A stretch of 26,044 nucleotides of DNA, taken from IMG/VR virus record IMGVR_UViG_3300007963_000039, positions 1 to 26,044 of that record; one strand, written 5' to 3'. Origin of the DNA: a virus. Under the pieces are notes generated by a model. It saw only the letters and a program-made list of their open reading frames with translations. It did not search any database and was not told where the DNA came from. Both the position numbers and the translations under genes were made by a program. Of this stretch, positions 15,297 to 22,834 are shown piece by piece. Position 1 is the first letter of the stretch. The number at the start of each line of letters is the position of its first letter.

Positions 15297-15694
15297 TATT
15301 CGTAGCTCTTGCCCATCTTCAGCATGATCGCATATCGATCACCACTTGCATGTCCTGTTGTGGTAAACATTATATCGCCAGTTGGACTGGACGCATTATT
15401 GATCAGAGGTCCAGCGGATCTAAAGTCAAAGTATCCATACCCACTAAGAGTCCAAGCAATGACATCTGTGGAAGCATCCCAGAGCAAGTCTACACTCATA
15501 CCATTGCATTCATACCAGACACACTGAATAGATACTCCAGTGCATGCTGCACCTGAACCTGATTGAGTTTGTAGTGCGGAAACGTCTACCTTCTTAACAG
15601 CAGCTTCGCCACTGCCGTCGGATATGTTGGTGAACTTCATCACGACAGATTTGTCGCCATCTTGCAAGGTTTGCGAAGTTACTGCATCAGCCAT
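15296..15694 (-). CDS. Beta-rich virion-type protein
   Basis: The 132-aa product begins MADAVTSQTLQDGDKSVVMK and then FTNISDGSGEAAVKKVDVSA, a start I remember from many marine phage and prophage structural clusters. It continues with ACTGVSIQCVWYECNGMSVD, LLWDASTDVIAWTLSGYGYF and ends near DIMFTTTGHASGDRYAIMLK. All the secondary structure seems to be beta, with three cysteines. The family has no characterised function that I know, but its consistent place beside head and tail genes points to a virion protein, perhaps a decoration or tail protein. It is set off from the upstream gene by a 100-base gap that holds two hairpins. Confidence 0.75.
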   Translation of the reverse strand: MADAVTSQTLQDGDKSVVMKFTNISDGSGEAAVKKVDVSALQTQSGSGAACTGVSIQCVWYECNGMSVDLLWDASTDVIAWTLSGYGYFDFRSAGPLINNASSPTGDIMFTTTGHASGDRYAIMLKMGKSYE

Positions 15695-15705
15695 CTAAAT
15701 CTCCT

Positions 15706-15775
15706 TATGGGTACGGGAGCTTTCGCTCTGCCCATAGCAGAAGATCTGGCCACCCACCCAAACAGGTGGATGGCC
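15706..15775 (-). terminator. Two consecutive strong hairpins, possible terminator or processing site
   Basis: The 100-base gap between genes holds two stem-loops. At 15706-15736 an outer stem TATGGG/CCCATA surrounds an inner GAGC-TTTC-GCTC. At 15748-15775 an 11-bp stem GGCCACCCACC/GGTGGATGGCC has one mismatch and a 6-base loop. Neither is followed by a long run of T on the minus strand (the sequence after the second is AGATCTTCT), so RNA processing or stability is as likely as termination. Confidence 0.5.
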
Positions 15776-15794
15776 CTATCTTGTTTAATTAATC

Positions 15795-16379
15795 TTAACT
15801 ATCCGTGAACGGAGTAGCCAGTGTTCCATCACCCATCAAGAATGCTTCAACCCACCATGTGGTTGTATTCACTCCTGTGAGCTTAATCCAACCACCCGTC
15901 AACCAGCCCTGCTCAATGGCACCCAAATCAATAACATCATTGGATGACGCTGGGTGGAAGTTGTCGGTTTCTCCGATCTCTCCTGTGTCAAACAAGAAAG
16001 CAGTTCCTAAGAACCCATCGGTTCCGTCGGTAGTAGCAGTCTTAATCTGCCCTGCTGAAGTGAAGGTCGTCTCCACGAGGAACGTATACTGAATTCCTGC
16101 TGCTGGAGTTGGAAGTGTAACTACAATACCATCTGCTTTATTAAAACCATAAACCGTACCAGAATCAGCCGATGTTAAGGTTTTCGTTGCAGTGGTAATA
16201 GACTCGTAGTCACTAAGCATGTTCGTAGCACCAGTCAGCTTAAGCGTACCAGTACCTGAAACATTACCGCTTGAGTCTACGTCAAAGTTAGTAGTGTATG
16301 CACCCGTAGTTGCATTCTTTGTTACCTGTTCAAGCCCACTTTCTGCCCGAACATTGCCCTGAAAAGTTGTGTTAGCCAT
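15795..16379 (-). CDS. Virion protein encoded just after the major capsid gene
   Basis: This 194-aa protein starts MANTTFQGNVRAESGLEQVT and has a first half like tail-fibre or decoration proteins (TTNFDVDSSGNVSGTGTLKL). The second half contains SADSGTVYGFNKADGIVVTL, TPAAGIQYTFLVETT, then W-L-T-G-G-W-I-K-L-T-G-V and TTWWVEAFLMGDG. It is fully beta-like, with no signal or membrane segment. AGGAG sits 7 bases before the ATG. I remember similar proteins next to capsid genes in marine phages, without an assigned role. Being encoded downstream of the capsid terminator, it probably depends on read-through or on an unseen promoter. A capsid surface protein is the best guess. Confidence 0.75.
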   Translation of the reverse strand: MANTTFQGNVRAESGLEQVTKNATTGAYTTNFDVDSSGNVSGTGTLKLTGATNMLSDYESITTATKTLTSADSGTVYGFNKADGIVVTLPTPAAGIQYTFLVETTFTSAGQIKTATTDGTDGFLGTAFLFDTGEIGETDNFHPASSNDVIDLGAIEQGWLTGGWIKLTGVNTTTWWVEAFLMGDGTLATPFTDS

Positions 16380-16424
16380 GTCTTTCTCCTGTAGTGGCTA
16401 GTTTCTATCGTTTCCGATAGTCAG

Positions 16425-16485
16425 AAAAAAAGGGGCAGGAGTCTCAGTAGTCAAAACTTTTGGGGTTAAATAGACTCCCACCCCC
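16425..16485 (-). terminator. Intrinsic terminator after the major capsid gene
   Basis: On the minus strand, 10 bases after the capsid stop, the sequence GGGG-TG-GGAGTCT pairs with AGACTCC-TG-CCCC. The 7-bp inner and 4-bp outer stems are joined by a 2-base internal mismatch around a 27-base loop, and TTTTTTT follows immediately. This is a classic rho-independent terminator layout. Just beyond it, 16405-16420, is a second small hairpin, CTATCG-GAAA-CGATAG, with a GNRA loop. Confidence 0.8.
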
Positions 16486-16494
16486 GTACTTATA

Positions 16495-17430
16495 CTACGC
16501 TCCGGGTGATCCCCAGACCCCTAGTGGGTCAGAGACACCAAAGCTGTAACGCTCGCGAGCTTTGTAACGTACATTTCCAGTGTCAAAGTCACCGTCCATG
16601 CTTGTTTCAAGTGCTACACGATTAAAGTGCTTCATTCCGTTAGGAACGTCTGTTAGCAAGAACCATGCATCCGTATCAGTTAGATAATGGTTTACAACAG
16701 TTCCGCCAGGTACAACACCCATTGAACGCACAGCGTTAATGTCGTTGTCAGCAGTTCCAGGACGAAGCTCAGATTTCATCACTCTTTGTGCCACGAACTG
16801 AAGATCGGGCGGAATGACAAGCGTCTGGGGACGAGCAGCGATCATTAGACCACGCTCATCTGTCCATTTGCCAATCTGAATAACAGCAGCCTCAAGAGAA
16901 GTCTCATTGAGGTCGACGGCTGTAGCTGGACGGTTAGAGTTCTTACCACCCGAAACGAGTGGGTGACCGTCACCACCAGTTACACCATCACCAGATGCTG
17001 TGAATAAGTTTACACCATCGCCACTCTGGTAGGCGGCAGTAAATCCATTGTTCAACGGAACAACAGCTTTAACCTGTTTGGTGTGAGCCATGGCGCGAGC
17101 CAAGGCTTTAGTATAACGAGCCGACAAGGAATCATAGAGATTGTCTTCCATTGCTTCCTCGGTAATAGCAAAGCCCATGGCGATGGTCTCATGGTTGTAG
17201 CGAGCCGTGAAGCTCTCCTGTCCAGCGTCGTATGAAATTGCTGACCCCTCGTCTTTAACGGGAGCAGCGTCGAAGCCCGAAAGCTTTACTTCTTCCTCAA
17301 AGGACCGATCTGAACTTTCAGTCTCATAGATTTCACTATGCTCGTCATCATACCGTGCATATTCCATCCCAAAGAGAGCATTAAGCCCAGGCAAAAGTTC
17401 TTTGAGTAATTGTGCGCGTGATATAGCCAT
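16495..17430 (-). CDS. Major capsid protein (HK97-fold type)
   Basis: This 311-aa protein forms the icosahedral shell. Recognisable segments include QLLKELLPGLNALFGMEYAR near the N-terminus, then SFEEEVKLSGFDAAPVKDEG (about 42-62), HETIAMGFAITEEAMEDNLY (about 79-98), SARYTKALARAMAHTKQ, GHPLVSGGKNSNRP, WTDERGLMIAARPQTLVIPP, LTDTDAWFLLTDVPNGMKHF and a C-terminal RYKARERYSFGVSDP. I know closely similar sequences as major capsid proteins of marine phages, related to the Mu gpT-type group. AGGAG lies about 10 bases before the ATG. It follows a decoration-like gene by 14 bases, and is closed by a strong terminator, which suits a protein needed in hundreds of copies. No N-terminal delta domain is visible, and scaffolding is probably supplied by the gene at 18570. 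Confidence 0.9.
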   Translation of the reverse strand: MAISRAQLLKELLPGLNALFGMEYARYDDEHSEIYETESSDRSFEEEVKLSGFDAAPVKDEGSAISYDAGQESFTARYNHETIAMGFAITEEAMEDNLYDSLSARYTKALARAMAHTKQVKAVVPLNNGFTAAYQSGDGVNLFTASGDGVTGGDGHPLVSGGKNSNRPATAVDLNETSLEAAVIQIGKWTDERGLMIAARPQTLVIPPDLQFVAQRVMKSELRPGTADNDINAVRSMGVVPGGTVVNHYLTDTDAWFLLTDVPNGMKHFNRVALETSMDGDFDTGNVRYKARERYSFGVSDPLGVWGSPGA

Positions 17431-17444
17431 TTGTCAGTCTCCTA

Positions 17445-18062
17445 TTATACGCCAGTGGCGTTTAAGTATGAATGATTAGAGGCTGACCCACTCGACGCAG
17501 CATTGAATTTCACAATGACGTCAGGGTAGGCATCACTCGCGGTCGTTCCCTTCGGAGGCAGACTGTTAGGCCCGTCAACGAAGTCAAGGATACGAAGAGG
17601 CAACGTATTAGTTGTAGCACAACTGTCACCATCAATCGCATTTTTAGATTTACCGATGGAAGTAGATCCAGCGGTTTGTATAACGTCACAGTTTAGACCA
17701 CGATCTGTGGTATTCACTGCTTCGTCAGCCTGCATTTGGAAAACGACAAAAGGATCATCTACCACATAAGCCATTGCATCGGTTGCTGCATTTGATGCTG
17801 GCCATTGTGTGCTATATGTCGGTTGTCCAGTCGTTGGGTCCGTATAAGAGCATCCCATAAAAATACCACAACTGGTTAAAGTAGCTGTACCGGTATCTTT
17901 TGCAATCGTACCGTCTGCTGCAACCTTAACGAAATCGCCATTAAAAATAGCAGTTCCATATGTGGTAATAATTGGTAAATGACGCACCTTGGCCGAATAC
18001 GACCCTGATGCGCTTAGTGTACCAATAGGTCTGGCTCCATACGGTGAAGCTGAAGTAGCCAT
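17445..18062 (-). CDS. Capsid decoration-like protein
   Basis: The 205-aa protein starts MATSASPYGARPIGTLSASG and is beta-rich: SAKVRHLPIITTYGTAIFNG, then GDFVKVAADGTIAKDTGTAT. Later it has AMAYVVDDPFVVFQMQADEA and ILDFVDGPNSLPPKG. A short protein directly before the major capsid gene, with this P-Y-G-x-R-P-I-G start and G-D-F/V-V-K-V strand, fits the decoration or cement proteins I recall from similar phages, though others annotate it only as structural. A ribosome site (AGGA) lies 14 bases before the ATG, a little far. It has four cysteines, unusual for a virion protein in this set. Confidence is high that it is a virion protein, moderate on the role. Confidence 0.75.
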   Translation of the reverse strand: MATSASPYGARPIGTLSASGSYSAKVRHLPIITTYGTAIFNGDFVKVAADGTIAKDTGTATLTSCGIFMGCSYTDPTTGQPTYSTQWPASNAATDAMAYVVDDPFVVFQMQADEAVNTTDRGLNCDVIQTAGSTSIGKSKNAIDGDSCATTNTLPLRILDFVDGPNSLPPKGTTASDAYPDVIVKFNAASSGSASNHSYLNATGV

Positions 18063-18099
18063 AATAATATTTTCCTATTTACTAATTAATTTAAAACAC

Positions 18100-18570
18100 C
18101 TAGCGGTTTCCACCACCAAATGCTACACGAGTTTTACGATCAGGCGCAAGAACTGGCATCCGAGGATCGTTCTCACGCATATAGTTGTTGTCAACTGCTT
18201 GCATCTGAGACTCAGCATGTTGTTTGTAATATGCCCGTCTTTGGTCCACAGTTTCTTGTGGTGCCTTGCAGAGCAAGAGTCCGCCAACTTCTATTCCACC
18301 CTTTGCACCCCATTCCGATTTATGATCACTCATAATCTGTAACTCTGGATGATCTTCGGCACGAACTGGTTCCCAGCCTTCACGAAAGCGTTTTGACACA
18401 TTCGTATTGTCAGCGTTGCCAACCATTGCTGTTCGTATCCATCTAAACACCCATCCGTCTTGGGGATCGGGGTCTGGTAAAATTGATGCAGGTTCCCACG
18501 ACTGTTCTCTTTTTTCGTTTTCACGATTCTCGAGAGTGCGTGGCTCCCGTGGTGCGCGTTCATCAGACAT
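18100..18570 (-). CDS. Conserved hypothetical head-region protein
   Basis: The 156-aa product starts MSDERAPREPRTLENRENEK and is strongly charged for 30 residues. It continues W-E-P-A-S-I-L-P-D-P-D-P-Q-D-G-W-V-F-R-W-I-R, a run with several Trp, then FREGWEPVRAEDHPELQIMS. The second half has a helix (QETVDQRRAYYKQHAESQMQ) and the end PDRKTRVAFGGGNR. I remember proteins with the same W-x-F-R-W, R-E-G-W-E-P-V and P-D-R-x-T-R-V-x-F-G pattern between scaffold and capsid genes in marine phages; the function is not known to me. AAGGAG precedes the ATG, which overlaps the scaffold stop as TAATG. An assembly or internal head role is the best inference. Confidence 0.75.
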   Translation of the reverse strand: MSDERAPREPRTLENRENEKREQSWEPASILPDPDPQDGWVFRWIRTAMVGNADNTNVSKRFREGWEPVRAEDHPELQIMSDHKSEWGAKGGIEVGGLLLCKAPQETVDQRRAYYKQHAESQMQAVDNNYMRENDPRMPVLAPDRKTRVAFGGGNR

Positions 18571-19595
18571 TATGCCATCTCCTTCATAAGCTGTTTTGCA
18601 TACTGCTCATTTGTGAGTCCCAAGCGTTTCGCGAGCCGAACTTGGGTTCCTGTTAATTTAACGGTGCGTGGTGCTGCCCCAGCATTTCTACTTGCTGGTG
18701 CGACCACCGGTTTAGCCCTTCTGGGCTGTGCAGTGTCTACAATAACCGCAGATTCTTGGGTGCGCTGGTTACTGCCACCGAGTTGCGTAGGAAAAACTTC
18801 TTTCATACGAGAGTCAATTAATTGATAATATTCTTCACTGCTTGGGTCAATACCTTCTCTATTAACTAGCCTTTCATGTACTCCATATGCAAAGCTAGTC
18901 ATTTCTTCATCTTGTCCAAACCACGGATTGTCTTCTTGCCACACAACTGCCTTTGCATCTGGCTGAATTGGCTGGGGTGTATACTGTTCTTGTTGCTGTG
19001 CAGCCTGCCTGCTCTCGGCCATCACCTGATTCTTCCAATTATCAATAATTTTCTGTGATACTGCAGGAGCGGCAGCTCTTCCTAGCTGTGCATCGGTCAA
19101 AGCCTTCTGTGCAGCTGCTATTTGTGCAGAATCACCCGATTCATGGGCGTTTTTGAAGTTTTCTTCCGCTATAACCATGTTTGCATCGGCCCTACTCTGA
19201 CTTTGTTGGGTCAATGCATTCTGTGAGTCCTGAACAAGCTTTAAAAGACGTTGATTTTCTGTTTGTAGCCCCTGAGTGTAGTTAACTGCCTCATTAGACA
19301 GGCGTTCTGCCGATTCTTTAGCCCTACGTTCCTCGTGGAACTCCCATTTTAGTTTTTTTATGCGTTTTTGTACCCGTTGACCAACTTCTTGTAGTTCCTG
19401 GTCGTTAGCCATGCCATCATCTTCGGCATTTTCATTGACTGGGCTTCTTTGGTCCTCCGATGGGCGGTCATCCACGACTTCAATTTGCAAATCATCGGTT
19501 TTTTCTGACTCAACAGCCTTTTCAGGTGGTTCTATAGTAGTTCTTACCCCTAAAAACTTATCTTCTTGTGTGGTTGCAGTATTTTCTTCAGCCAT
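18570..19595 (-). CDS. Scaffolding-like protein
   Basis: This 341-aa protein lies between the portal/chaperonin genes and the capsid genes, where scaffolds are found. It has an acidic, disordered N-terminus (residues 1-75) and a long charged helix (RVQKRIKKLKWEFHEERRAK, then ESAERLSNEAVNYTQGLQTE). A Gln/Ala-rich middle follows, then an ordered segment around EDNPWFGQDEEMTSFAYGVH, and a basic C-terminus from about residue 300: PRTVKLTGTQVRLAKRLGLT, N-E-Q-Y-A-K-Q-L. That end resembles a small helix-turn-helix that I have seen in scaffold-type proteins of similar phages and would contact the capsid protein. It is helical and highly charged, as expected. AAAGGG precedes the ATG. No protease domain or motif is visible. 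Confidence 0.7.
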   Translation of the reverse strand: MAEENTATTQEDKFLGVRTTIEPPEKAVESEKTDDLQIEVVDDRPSEDQRSPVNENAEDDGMANDQELQEVGQRVQKRIKKLKWEFHEERRAKESAERLSNEAVNYTQGLQTENQRLLKLVQDSQNALTQQSQSRADANMVIAEENFKNAHESGDSAQIAAAQKALTDAQLGRAAAPAVSQKIIDNWKNQVMAESRQAAQQQEQYTPQPIQPDAKAVVWQEDNPWFGQDEEMTSFAYGVHERLVNREGIDPSSEEYYQLIDSRMKEVFPTQLGGSNQRTQESAVIVDTAQPRRAKPVVAPASRNAGAAPRTVKLTGTQVRLAKRLGLTNEQYAKQLMKEMA

Positions 19596-19596
19596 T

Positions 19597-20016
19597 TTAT
19601 GCCCTTTCTACGCCTCTGGGGTCTTCTACGACCGCCTCTACAGTGTCATCGTTGATTAAGCGAAATTCTTTACCATGAATTTTTATTCTTGTACCACTAA
19701 AGGCACGAAATACCACCCAATCGCCCTCTTTACAGTAGGGACCACTGGGAAATCTCGAAAAATTGCCGTATGCATCAGGTCCAGCCTTCAAAACAAAGCC
19801 TACAACAGTAGAAATTGCCTCTTCATGCTGACTTTGTGCCGATTTTATGATGCCACCTTCGGTAGTTTCATCGATTTCTGGGAGTGCAATCAGCAACTTA
19901 TAGCCTTTTGGCTCTGGAAGTTGCGATGCGGTACGAGCAGAGTCGTCACCATCTTTGAATGTGATCTCTTCGACATCAATAACAGGATTTTCCACTTCTT
20001 TTGCGAGTGTCGCCAT
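19597..20016 (-). CDS. GroES-like co-chaperonin
   Basis: The 139-aa protein has an extra N-terminal 30 residues, then a Cpn10 domain. It begins PKGYKLLIALPEIDETTEGG (about 36-56), with the mobile-loop-like E-G-G-I-I-K-S that would bind host GroEL (compare GroES G-G-I-V-L-T). It continues VVGFVLKAGPDAYGN and CKEGDWVVFRAFSGTRIKIH, then GKEFRLINDDTVEAVVED, matching the order of GroES strands. The phage T4 gp31 precedent shows that such proteins can replace host GroES for capsid folding. Here it sits in the head operon between portal and scaffold genes, so a capsid-folding role is natural. The loop residues differ from bacterial GroES by having a Lys where GroES has Leu, which may affect affinity. 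Start has GAGAGG about 8 bases upstream. Confidence 0.85.
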   Translation of the reverse strand: MATLAKEVENPVIDVEEITFKDGDDSARTASQLPEPKGYKLLIALPEIDETTEGGIIKSAQSQHEEAISTVVGFVLKAGPDAYGNFSRFPSGPYCKEGDWVVFRAFSGTRIKIHGKEFRLINDDTVEAVVEDPRGVERA

Positions 20017-20068
20017 ACTTGCCTCTCGTTTTATTGTTGCGCCCCGTCTGGGCGTTGCGTCCTACGAA

Positions 20069-20257
20069 CTAAAGTGCCAGTAATTTCTCTTCTAGATCAA
20101 TCACTTCCCGTTCAGCCCAGGCCAATCCCTCTATAATGCCTGTGACCTTACGATATTCTTCCATGTCTTTTGCAGATCCTACGGCTAAATGATCTGCCAA
20201 GTCATTCATTTGTGTTCTAATTTTCTTTTTAAGTAACGATAAAACATCCTCACTCAT
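20069..20257 (-). CDS. Small helical protein after the portal gene
   Basis: This 62-aa protein starts MSEDVLSLLKKKIRTQMNDL and continues ADHLAVGSAKDMEEYRKVTG, I-I-E-G-L-A-W-A-E-R-E-V-I-D-L-E-E-K-L. It is nearly all helix with a short Gly-containing turn in the middle, so it may form a helical hairpin. The start overlaps the last bases of the portal gene by 8 bases, indicating coupling. I recall small proteins of this form directly after the portal in related phages. The role is unknown; a portal-assembly or packaging helper is possible. Confidence 0.75.
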   Translation of the reverse strand: MSEDVLSLLKKKIRTQMNDLADHLAVGSAKDMEEYRKVTGIIEGLAWAEREVIDLEEKLLAL

Positions 20258-22763
20258 CGTTATTCTCTCGTGCTATATCAATCCCAAGCTTCATGCCGTC
20301 AATTTCTTGCTGAGTCTCAATATTAGATTCTTCTAAACCTAGTTTTGCAACTTCTATTTCTTTTTCTGTTTCAAACTGCCCTTGTTCAACAGCAAGTTTT
20401 TCTCTTTCCAACTGATCTTTAGCCATATCTGCTTGTTGTTTAGCTGCAATCTTCTGTTGTTCCAATTGTTGTTTAGCTGCAATCTTCTGTTGTTCCGTCT
20501 GTGCCTTGGCTTGATCTGCTTGTGCCTTGCGCTGTACGTCCTGCTCACGAATCTGTAACTCTTTCTCACGCTGCTGCACGATAGGATCTTTCTGCATCTT
20601 CGCATCCTTATCGGCCTTGGCTTTTGCTTTTTTCTTACCGAGCATCTGTTCTGCAGCCTCTGCGACAAGAGCACTAAGTCTCTTCTCAATATCTTCTGGA
20701 AGAGGTTGGTTTGCAGGTGGAAGTTCATAACCAAGTTCTTCTTCAATCTGATCACGGAATACAAATGCCAGGTGTTCCCTGAGATGAGCATCGAGTGCTG
20801 CCCCCATGGGACCACCCATCTTATTATTTTGCATTTGCTCTTTAATCTGAGGATCATTTTTCAAAACCATATGAACTTTCATGTGAGCATCATGGTCCTG
20901 ATACTCAAATGCTTTCACAGGCTTCATGGTAAGCAAGTCTTCGTTTTCACTAACTGGATCTGTAGGAGGAATCTCATCTGGCATCGGCACAATCTTATCT
21001 GCATTCGGTATACCTATGAGTTCCATCATCTGCCTATGAAGTAACGGCATGTCATACAATCCTGGTGACTGCTGTGCCAACTGCATTGCAGCTTGATACT
21101 GCATAATACGTTGTGACATTGTAGAAGCATTTGGATCAGATACAGGAATTACGTCAACACGATCATCGAAGTCTTCTACTTTAATTTCCTGACCTTCTTC
21201 TGTTTCGTATGGATATGCAGGGGATGTATAGTCTCGTATAATTCCTGCTAGAATCTTATACTCTTGTTTTAGACTAGCATGTATCCTGGCTTGGATCGCA
21301 GACTGTACTTTCATTGCCCGCTCCATAATCGCAAGCGTAGTTCCGACTGGAGCATTCTGATTCATGTCGGCAACCTTCATATCTGCCATCGAAGCAAATC
21401 TTCTTCCTTCGTCTACGATGTTTCCTAGTAGTTGGTAAAGGACCGAAGAAGGTTCTTTATACGGAAGAAAAGTGATGTTATCACGGATGACACCACCTGG
21501 CACATCAACGTCCCTAAACTCCCCGGGCATGATTGGGGTGTCGTCTCCTTTGATTCTGAGTCCACGAGTCTTCAATCCTCCAGGTAGATTGGATAGTGTG
21601 CCTGCATCAACCAACTGTCTAAGTAAGCTAGTCGCAGATTTGGCTAATCCACCAATCATGTGAATCAAGCCAAGATTATAAAAACCAATTCCAGGAACAT
21701 AACCATAATGCACAAAGTGCTGCTTCTTGATTCTGTTGGGATCTTCTTCAGCCCAGTTGCGATAAATTGACAGAACTGTTGCACTAGACTTGTCTATGGT
21801 AACGACATATGGCAGTGCAACTCCGTCTGCATCTTCAAACCCTGGCAAATCTAATACACAATGTATTTCGAGTAATTGATGCCTTTCGTTGTCATCCCAA
21901 GAAGGGCTTACGCCACCAATTTCATTAAACTTTTCAGTGATTGGATTGTCTTCGACATGAGATGTTTCCAACTCTATGTCCCGATAAAATCCATTAACTT
22001 GAAGTTTTCTAACTTGGTTGCTGCTACGATTCATCACATGGGTATATCTTTCTGCCTGATCGAGATCGGACTCATGGTATGCTACGACAAAATCTTCTGC
22101 GGGTACAAACATTGATGTCGGCCTACCCAAAGAAGGATCAAAATAAATTTTGCGAAACGCACTACCAGCAAGTGGTAGGCTAAACAAAAGCTTTTCTGTT
22201 TCTGACCTATATTCAGTCATCACTTCAAGAAGCTGGTAGTTCATATATTCTTGAACACGGTGTGCTTGTTGGGTGCGTTCAGGAGTGGTAACTCCCCAGC
22301 ATTGAGTTCGTACTGGACCCTTAGCTGGCATTACCTCCTGAATAGTCTGACTCTGAAATCTGACAACAGCCTCAGAAAGCATCGGATGGAATACTCCACA
22401 GGCTCCTGCCCACGGTGTAGTCCGGTCTTCTATCTCGAGGCCAAGTTGATCTAGACCTTGTTTGTATGTTTGTTCCCAGTCAGAACGGCTTGTTTTATCT
22501 GACTCAAATTTTGATATACAATCATTAGCTAGTGTTGTAAGTTCATCATCGTCAATAAACTCAGCTAAATTAGAATCAAACTGATCCTCCTGCATACCTT
22601 CTTCTGCCATCGGATCAAAATCTACAAGCACTCCACCATCATCTAGCTCAGTAACTAATGACTCGCCAAGATCATCTTCTTCTTCGGAAACCAATAATCC
22701 TTCTGGACCCATTTGAAAATCATCTTGATCAAGGAGTCCACTTAAAGGTCTATCTATAGCCAT
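20250..22763 (-). CDS. Portal protein with long coiled-coil C-terminus
   Basis: This 837-aa protein forms the ring through which DNA enters the head. Residues 1-75 are acidic. The core contains DCISKFESDKTSRSDWEQTY, TPWAGACGVFHPMLSEAVVR, FQSQTIQEVMPAKGPVRTQC, LPLAGSAFRKIYFDPSLGRP and VPGIGFYNLGLIHMIGGLAK, followed by YQLLGNIVDEGRRFASMADM. I associate this set with portal proteins of marine podoviruses related in layout to the P22 portal (725 aa). Residues about 690-837 are a charged, Gln/Lys/Glu-rich helix with 11-residue periodicity; P22 also has a C-terminal helical barrel above its crown. AAAGAGA precedes the ATG. The gene lies 71 bases from the terminase stop and overlaps the next gene, in the usual terminase-portal order. 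Confidence 0.85.
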   Translation of the reverse strand: MAIDRPLSGLLDQDDFQMGPEGLLVSEEEDDLGESLVTELDDGGVLVDFDPMAEEGMQEDQFDSNLAEFIDDDELTTLANDCISKFESDKTSRSDWEQTYKQGLDQLGLEIEDRTTPWAGACGVFHPMLSEAVVRFQSQTIQEVMPAKGPVRTQCWGVTTPERTQQAHRVQEYMNYQLLEVMTEYRSETEKLLFSLPLAGSAFRKIYFDPSLGRPTSMFVPAEDFVVAYHESDLDQAERYTHVMNRSSNQVRKLQVNGFYRDIELETSHVEDNPITEKFNEIGGVSPSWDDNERHQLLEIHCVLDLPGFEDADGVALPYVVTIDKSSATVLSIYRNWAEEDPNRIKKQHFVHYGYVPGIGFYNLGLIHMIGGLAKSATSLLRQLVDAGTLSNLPGGLKTRGLRIKGDDTPIMPGEFRDVDVPGGVIRDNITFLPYKEPSSVLYQLLGNIVDEGRRFASMADMKVADMNQNAPVGTTLAIMERAMKVQSAIQARIHASLKQEYKILAGIIRDYTSPAYPYETEEGQEIKVEDFDDRVDVIPVSDPNASTMSQRIMQYQAAMQLAQQSPGLYDMPLLHRQMMELIGIPNADKIVPMPDEIPPTDPVSENEDLLTMKPVKAFEYQDHDAHMKVHMVLKNDPQIKEQMQNNKMGGPMGAALDAHLREHLAFVFRDQIEEELGYELPPANQPLPEDIEKRLSALVAEAAEQMLGKKKAKAKADKDAKMQKDPIVQQREKELQIREQDVQRKAQADQAKAQTEQQKIAAKQQLEQQKIAAKQQADMAKDQLEREKLAVEQGQFETEKEIEVAKLGLEESNIETQQEIDGMKLGIDIARENNDE
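20433..20496 (-). repeat. 33-bp tandem repeat in the portal coiled coil
   Basis: A 31-base sequence is exactly repeated at 20433-20463 and 20466-20496 (period 33), coding two copies of Q-Q-K-I-A-A-K-Q-Q. An 11-residue period is typical of right-handed or straight coiled coils, so the repeat would lengthen the helix by 3 turns without changing its register. Confidence 0.9.
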
Positions 22764-22834
22764 ACATAATCTCTTTGCAGGGTTCCTTCAGTAATAATAG
22801 CTCTAAGGAAGAATGACAGCAAATACATCATAAG

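Noticed and set aside
17444-17472. TTCATA-17-TATAAT on the minus strand just before the major capsid gene
   Set aside because: Its start point would fall at or after the AGGAG ribosome site of the capsid gene, so the transcript would lose it; the TATAAT is explained by the upstream stop codon and its surroundings.
22764-22834. TTCCTT/AAGGAA inverted repeat between portal and terminase genes
   Set aside because: Six pairs around a 16-base loop with no T-run; too weak to call a terminator.
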